Origin: URHD0088 sp041488295
Lineage (GTDB): Bacteria > Pseudomonadota > Alphaproteobacteria > ATCC43930 > CGMCC-115725
Reading direction: 5' to 3'
Assembly: GCA_041488295.1 (NCBI GenBank)
Contig: JBGPOZ010000129.1
Coordinates: 1 to 13,364, forward strand
Length of the DNA: 13,364 nucleotides
Positions 10,204 to 13,364 of this stretch are shown one piece after another. Each line of letters opens with the position of its first letter. Within the stretch, counting starts at the first letter, position 1. The notes under the pieces were generated by a model. The model searched no databases. It worked only from the letters and a program-made list of their open reading frames with translations, and was not told the origin of the DNA. Both the position numbers and the translations under genes were made by a program.

Positions 10204-10326
10204 CCCCTCACCCTCCCAACGCTGTCGCATTGGGCCTCTCCTTCTCCCGCTAGGGGAGAGGGAAATCTTCTTGGCTTCGCTTACGCCTCCCCCTCTCCCC
10301 TTGCGGGAGAGGGCCGGGGTGAGGGG
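10204..10326. repeat. Complex palindromic intergenic element between coxM and coxD
   Basis: An outer stem pairs CCCCTCACCC (10204-10213) with GGGTGAGGGG (10317-10326). Inside, CCCTCTCCC (10291-10299) pairs with GGGAGAGGG (10305-10313) over a 5-base loop, and CCTCTCC (10235-10241) pairs with GGAGAGG (10255-10261). The whole 123-base unit could fold into a branched structure. Its CTCTCCC-type text closely resembles dispersed palindromes common between genes in Bradyrhizobium-like genomes (recalled, not searched). No U-run follows, so a full terminator is not implied. It could attenuate or stabilise the message between the enzyme and accessory genes. The purine-rich right arm is also the only Shine-Dalgarno-like stretch before coxD. 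Confidence 0.8.
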
Positions 10327-10340
10327 TTCTTCTTGGCAAT

Positions 10341-11267
10341 ATGAACGACGCGATGACCACCCTCCCCGCCTCCGTCGGCGCCACGCTCCATCTCCTCGCC
10401 CGCGGCAACTATGTCGGAGACCGTAGCCTCGCCACGGCGGTCTACCTCGCGCTGAAACTGCGGCGGCCGCTCTTCCTCGAGGGCGAGGCCGGGGTCGGCA
10501 AGACCGAGATCGCCAAGGTGCTGGCGGCGACGCTCGGGCGCAAGCTCATTCGCCTGCAATGCTATGAGGGGCTCGACGTCGCCTCGGCGGTCTATGAGTG
10601 GAACTACGCGCGCCAGATGATCGAGATCCGCCTCGCCGAGGCCGGGCAGCAGGGGCGCGACTCGGTCGAGGAGGAGATCTTCTCCGAGCGCTTCCTCATC
10701 AAGCGCCCGCTGCTTCAGGCGCTCGAGCCGACCCTCAGTGGCCCGCCGGTACTTCTCATCGACGAGCTCGACCGCACCGACGAGCCGTTCGAGGCCTATC
10801 TCCTCGAAGTCCTCTCCGATTTCCAGGTGACGATCCCCGAGATCGGCACGATCAAGGCGCAGGAGCCGCCGATCGTCGTCGTCACCTCGAACCGGACGCG
10901 CGAGATTCACGACGCCTTGAAGCGGCGCTGCTTCTACTATTGGGTCGACTATCCCGACGCCAAGCGCGAGCTCGAGATCCTCAAGGTCAAAGCGCCGGGC
11001 GCCGCCGCGGCGCTGAGCCGCGAGGTCGTCGGCTTCGTGCAAAAACTGCGCGGCACCGACCTCTTCAAGCTGCCCGGCGTCGCCGAGACGATCGATTGGA
11101 CGCAAGCCTTGATGCAGCTCGACGTCCTCTCCCTGACACCCGAGGCGATCAACGACACGCTCGGCGTCCTCCTCAAATACCAGGACGACATCGCCAAGAT
11201 CCAAGGCAGCGAGGCGCTGAAGCTGCTGAACCAAGTGAAGGCGGAGCTTGCCGCCGCGCCGAATTGA
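10341..11267 (+). CDS. coxD: CoxD: MoxR-type AAA+ ATPase, maturation factor
   Basis: A 308-residue AAA+ ATPase. It shows Walker A GEAGVGKT (48-55), Walker B VLLIDELDR (137-145) and a sensor-1 region IVVVTSNRTREIHDALKRRC. In O. carboxidovorans CoxD is membrane-associated and acts with CoxE to complete the [CuSMoO2] centre. In a form II cluster it is more likely a general enzyme-activating chaperone of the MoxR-VWA kind, since the Cu-binding Cys of CoxL is missing. The ATG at 10341 follows the palindromic element and has no well-placed ribosome site; the GAGG at 10321 is about 16 bases away. M5 (10353) is an alternative. The stop lies 7 bases before the coxE ATG I chose. Confidence 0.93.
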   Translation: MNDAMTTLPASVGATLHLLARGNYVGDRSLATAVYLALKLRRPLFLEGEAGVGKTEIAKVLAATLGRKLIRLQCYEGLDVASAVYEWNYARQMIEIRLAEAGQQGRDSVEEEIFSERFLIKRPLLQALEPTLSGPPVLLIDELDRTDEPFEAYLLEVLSDFQVTIPEIGTIKAQEPPIVVVTSNRTREIHDALKRRCFYYWVDYPDAKRELEILKVKAPGAAAALSREVVGFVQKLRGTDLFKLPGVAETIDWTQALMQLDVLSLTPEAINDTLGVLLKYQDDIAKIQGSEALKLLNQVKAELAAAPN

Positions 11268-11274
11268 TCCGCAC

Positions 11275-12489
11275 ATGGCGCAGCAAGCCGACCCGGAAGG
11301 CCACCTCCTCGCCAATCTGATGCATTTCGCGCGGACCCTCCGCGCCGCCGGCCTGCCGATCGGTCCCGGCAAGGTGCTGGCCGCGGTCGAGGCGGTGCGC
11401 GCGGTCGGCATCACCAACCGCGCCGATTTCTACTGGACGCTCCACGCCGTCTTCGTCAACCGGCGCGACCAGCGCGAGATTTTCGACCAGGCCTTCCACA
11501 TCTTCTGGCGCAACCCGCAGCTCCTCGAGAAGATGCTGGCGCTCATCCTGCCGCAGCTTCCTTCCGAGGGTGCCCCGCCGGGGGAGGAAGTGATCCGCCG
11601 CCTCGCCGAGGCGATGCATCCCGGAGGCGGAGGTGACGACAATGAGCCGCGCGAGGACGAGATCGAATTCGACGCGGCGATGACCTTCTCGGATCGCGAG
11701 CTCTTGCGCGAGATGGATTTCGAGAAGATGTCGCTGGAGGAGCTGGCGCGCGCCAAGGCGGCGTTGCAGCGCATGCGCCTCCCGGAGCTGGCGGCGCCGA
11801 CGCGGCGCTTCCGCCCCGACCCCACCGGCGCCCGCGCCGATATGCGTGCGACGATGCGGGCGGCGTTGCGTTCGGGCGGGCTTCTCGCCCTGAAGCGCAA
11901 GCGCCGGCGGACGCGCCCGCCGCCGCTCGTCATCCTGTGCGACATCTCCGGCTCGATGAACCGCTACAGCCGGCTCTTCCTCCACTTCATGCACGCGGTG
12001 ACGAACGACCGCGACCGCGTCCACACCTTCCTTTTCGGCACCCGCCTCACCAATGTGACGCGGTATCTGCGGCACAAGGACGTCGATGTCGCGCTCGACA
12101 AGGTCGCGGGCGTCGTCGAGGATTGGTCGGGCGGCACGCGCATCGGCCAGTGTCTTGCCGAATTCAATCTCGTCTGGTCGCGCCGGGTCCTGGGGCAAGG
12201 CGCGATCCTCATCTTCATCAGCGATGGGCTCGATCGCGATGCCGGCGCCGGGCTCGGCAAGGAGATGGACCGGCTCCACAAATCCTGCCGCCGCCTGATT
12301 TGGCTCAATCCCCTGTTGCGCTACGATGCCTTCGAGCCCAAATCCTTGGGCATGCGCGCGATCCTGCCCCATGTCGACGAGTTCCGGCCGGTCCACAACC
12401 TTGCCAGCCTCGACGACCTCGCCGCGCAACTGAGCCGTCCCGCGCCGCGCCGCCTCGAAGCCGCGGCGGCGTGGCGGCAGACCGCATGA
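11275..12489 (+). CDS. coxE: CoxE: von Willebrand factor A domain protein, partner of CoxD
   Basis: A 404-residue cytoplasmic protein. The N-terminal half opens with LLANLMHFARTLRAAGLPIGPG, a typical CoxE start, and has an acidic middle (about 115-150). It then carries a VWA domain with an intact metal-ion site: DISGSM (223-228), Thr288 in GGTRIG, and D317 in FISDGLDRD. MoxR ATPase plus VWA protein pairs work as metal-insertion or complex-remodelling machines; this one should act on the Mo hydroxylase together with CoxD. Start choice is uncertain: the ATG at 11275 has no clear ribosome site, while an in-frame TTG at 11248 would overlap coxD by 20 bases and add nine residues. The next gene begins 19 bases after the stop. 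Confidence 0.92.
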   Translation: MAQQADPEGHLLANLMHFARTLRAAGLPIGPGKVLAAVEAVRAVGITNRADFYWTLHAVFVNRRDQREIFDQAFHIFWRNPQLLEKMLALILPQLPSEGAPPGEEVIRRLAEAMHPGGGGDDNEPREDEIEFDAAMTFSDRELLREMDFEKMSLEELARAKAALQRMRLPELAAPTRRFRPDPTGARADMRATMRAALRSGGLLALKRKRRRTRPPPLVILCDISGSMNRYSRLFLHFMHAVTNDRDRVHTFLFGTRLTNVTRYLRHKDVDVALDKVAGVVEDWSGGTRIGQCLAEFNLVWSRRVLGQGAILIFISDGLDRDAGAGLGKEMDRLHKSCRRLIWLNPLLRYDAFEPKSLGMRAILPHVDEFRPVHNLASLDDLAAQLSRPAPRRLEAAAAWRQTA

Positions 12490-12508
12490 CGCCTCGAAAG
12501 GATTTGGC

Positions 12509-12838
12509 ATGAACATGATGGGCGATCGCGAAGACATTCTGAAGCAAGCCGCGAAATGGCGCGCCGCCGGCAAGGGCGTTGCCATGGCCACGGTCGTCAC
12601 GACCTGGGGCTCGTCGCCGCGCCCCGTCGGCTCGAAGCTGGCAGTCGACGACAAGGGCGAATTCGTCGGCTCGGTCTCGGGCGGCTGCATCGAAGGCGCT
12701 GTCGTGCAGGAAGCACTTGATGCCATCAAGGACGGCAAGCCGCGACTGCTCGATTTCGGCGTCACCAACGAGCAGGCCTGGGAAGTGGGTCTTGCCTGCG
12801 GCGGCAAGGTGCAGGTCTTTGTCGAGCGCGTCGAATGA
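12509..12838 (+). CDS. XdhC/CoxF-family N-terminal domain protein (stand-alone)
   Basis: A 109-residue protein consisting only of the XdhC_CoxI N-terminal domain. It has WGSSPRPVGSKLAV (33-46), the signature SVSGGCIEGAV (55-65, C60) and CGGKVQVFVE near the end (C97). In xanthine dehydrogenase systems XdhC binds molybdenum cofactor, promotes its sulfuration and delivers it to the apo-enzyme; coxF and coxI of cox clusters encode relatives. The C-terminal Rossmann part of a full XdhC is absent here and is encoded by the next gene, whose ATG overlaps this TGA (ATGA). An AAAGGA element about 8 bases before the ATG supports the start. Confidence 0.88.
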   Translation: MNMMGDREDILKQAAKWRAAGKGVAMATVVTTWGSSPRPVGSKLAVDDKGEFVGSVSGGCIEGAVVQEALDAIKDGKPRLLDFGVTNEQAWEVGLACGGKVQVFVERVE

Positions 12839-13364
12839 AGCTCGCCCTCGCGCAAGAAGCTCTCGCCATCGCCGCCTCAGGCGACTCCGCGGCGGTCGCG
12901 ACGAACTTGAGGTCCGGCCTCCAGATCTTGGTATATGGCTCTGAAAAGAAAGGTGATCTTCTCCTCGATGGTGCCGCCCTATCAGCCGTCGCATCCGCGA
13001 TGCGCGACGATCGCAGCGCGACCGTCGAGACGGAAGCCGGTCCGGTCTTCATCGAAATCTTCAACCCGAGCCTGCGCTGCCTCATCGTCGGCGCCGTCCA
13101 TATCGCGCAACCTCTGGCGCAGATGGCGGCGCTCGCCGGATATGCGGTGACGATCATCGATCCGCGCAGCGCCTTTGCCAGCGAATCGCGGTTTCCCGGC
13201 GTCACCCTCTCGACCGAGTGGCCCGACGATGCGTTCCTCGCGCTGAAGCCCGATCGCCGCACCGCGATCGTGACCTTGACGCACGATCCGAAGATCGACG
13301 ATCCCGCCCTCACCGCCGCGCTGCGCTCGCAGGCGTTCTACATCGGCGCGCTCGGCTCAAAGAA
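12835..13364 (+). CDS. XdhC/CoxI-family C-terminal (Rossmann) domain protein, cut by the right edge
   Basis: From the ATG at 12835, which overlaps the previous stop, the frame is open to the window end: 176 complete codons with no stop. Residues 1 to about 78 form a linker-like region beginning MKLALAQEALAIAASG. From about residue 80 comes an XdhC_C Rossmann domain: CLIVGAVHIAQPLA (82-95), the Asp at the end of beta-2 in VTIIDPRSAF (D109), FPG, AIVTLTHDPKIDDPAL and IGALGSK at the edge. The usual GAGH is GAVH here, as I recall from CoxI-like members. It probably works with the preceding half-protein as a split XdhC in handling the Mo cofactor. The 3' end lies outside the window. Confidence 0.85.
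   Translation, partial: MKLALAQEALAIAASGDSAAVATNLRSGLQILVYGSEKKGDLLLDGAALSAVASAMRDDRSATVETEAGPVFIEIFNPSLRCLIVGAVHIAQPLAQMAALAGYAVTIIDPRSAFASESRFPGVTLSTEWPDDAFLALKPDRRTAIVTLTHDPKIDDPALTAALRSQAFYIGALGSK

Noticed and set aside
11173..12855. 560-codon minus-strand frame opposite coxE and the XdhC N-domain gene
   Set aside because: Mirror frame of coxE; the plus strand shows an intact VWA metal site, and the minus frame has no recognisable domain.

Overview
The window is about two-thirds G+C, densely coded, and reads as chromosomal sequence from an alphaproteobacterium. That placement is an inference from base composition, protein style, the cox gene set and the intergenic palindromes; no rRNA or other marker gene is present. 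I found no tRNA, CRISPR array, transposase or phage gene.

Left third, minus strand (1-2323). A diheme, apparently periplasmic cytochrome c (2323 to 1424) is followed by a zinc-dependent histone-deacetylase-fold amidohydrolase (1218 to 70). The start of a signal-peptide-bearing protein overlaps the deacetylase stop codon by ATGA and runs off the left edge (73 to 1). A perfect 18-bp inverted repeat separates the cytochrome and deacetylase genes. A 285-bp divergent intergenic region follows.

Middle, plus strand (2609-5631). Two genes that look unconnected to each other: a PLP-dependent Cys/Met-metabolism (cystathionine lyase/synthase fold) enzyme, and a multi-pass GT-C/GT39-type membrane glycosyltransferase.

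Right half, plus strand (5756-13364). A molybdenum hydroxylase cluster of the aerobic CO dehydrogenase type, in the order coxG-coxS-coxL-coxM-coxD-coxE, then a short XdhC N-terminal-domain protein, then an XdhC/CoxI C-terminal-domain protein cut by the right edge. CoxS (two [2Fe-2S] clusters), CoxL (molybdopterin subunit) and CoxM (FAD subunit) form the enzyme. CoxD (MoxR-type AAA+ ATPase) and CoxE (VWA protein) form a maturation pair. The XdhC-type proteins are expected to handle or insert the Mo cofactor, and CoxG (SRPBCC domain plus C-terminal membrane anchor) to attach the enzyme to the membrane. CoxL carries AYRGAGR in place of the Cys-containing AYxCSFR, and the order is S-L-M rather than M-S-L. 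Both mark this as form II, whose physiological substrate is uncertain, so the names describe homology and not proven CO oxidation.

Points for a second look: the form II signature, the split of XdhC into two ATGA-overlapping genes, a 123-bp palindromic element between the structural genes and coxD, two repeat units upstream of coxS that resemble an arm of the repeat in the left third, and the two partial genes at the edges. I see no clearly new biological system.
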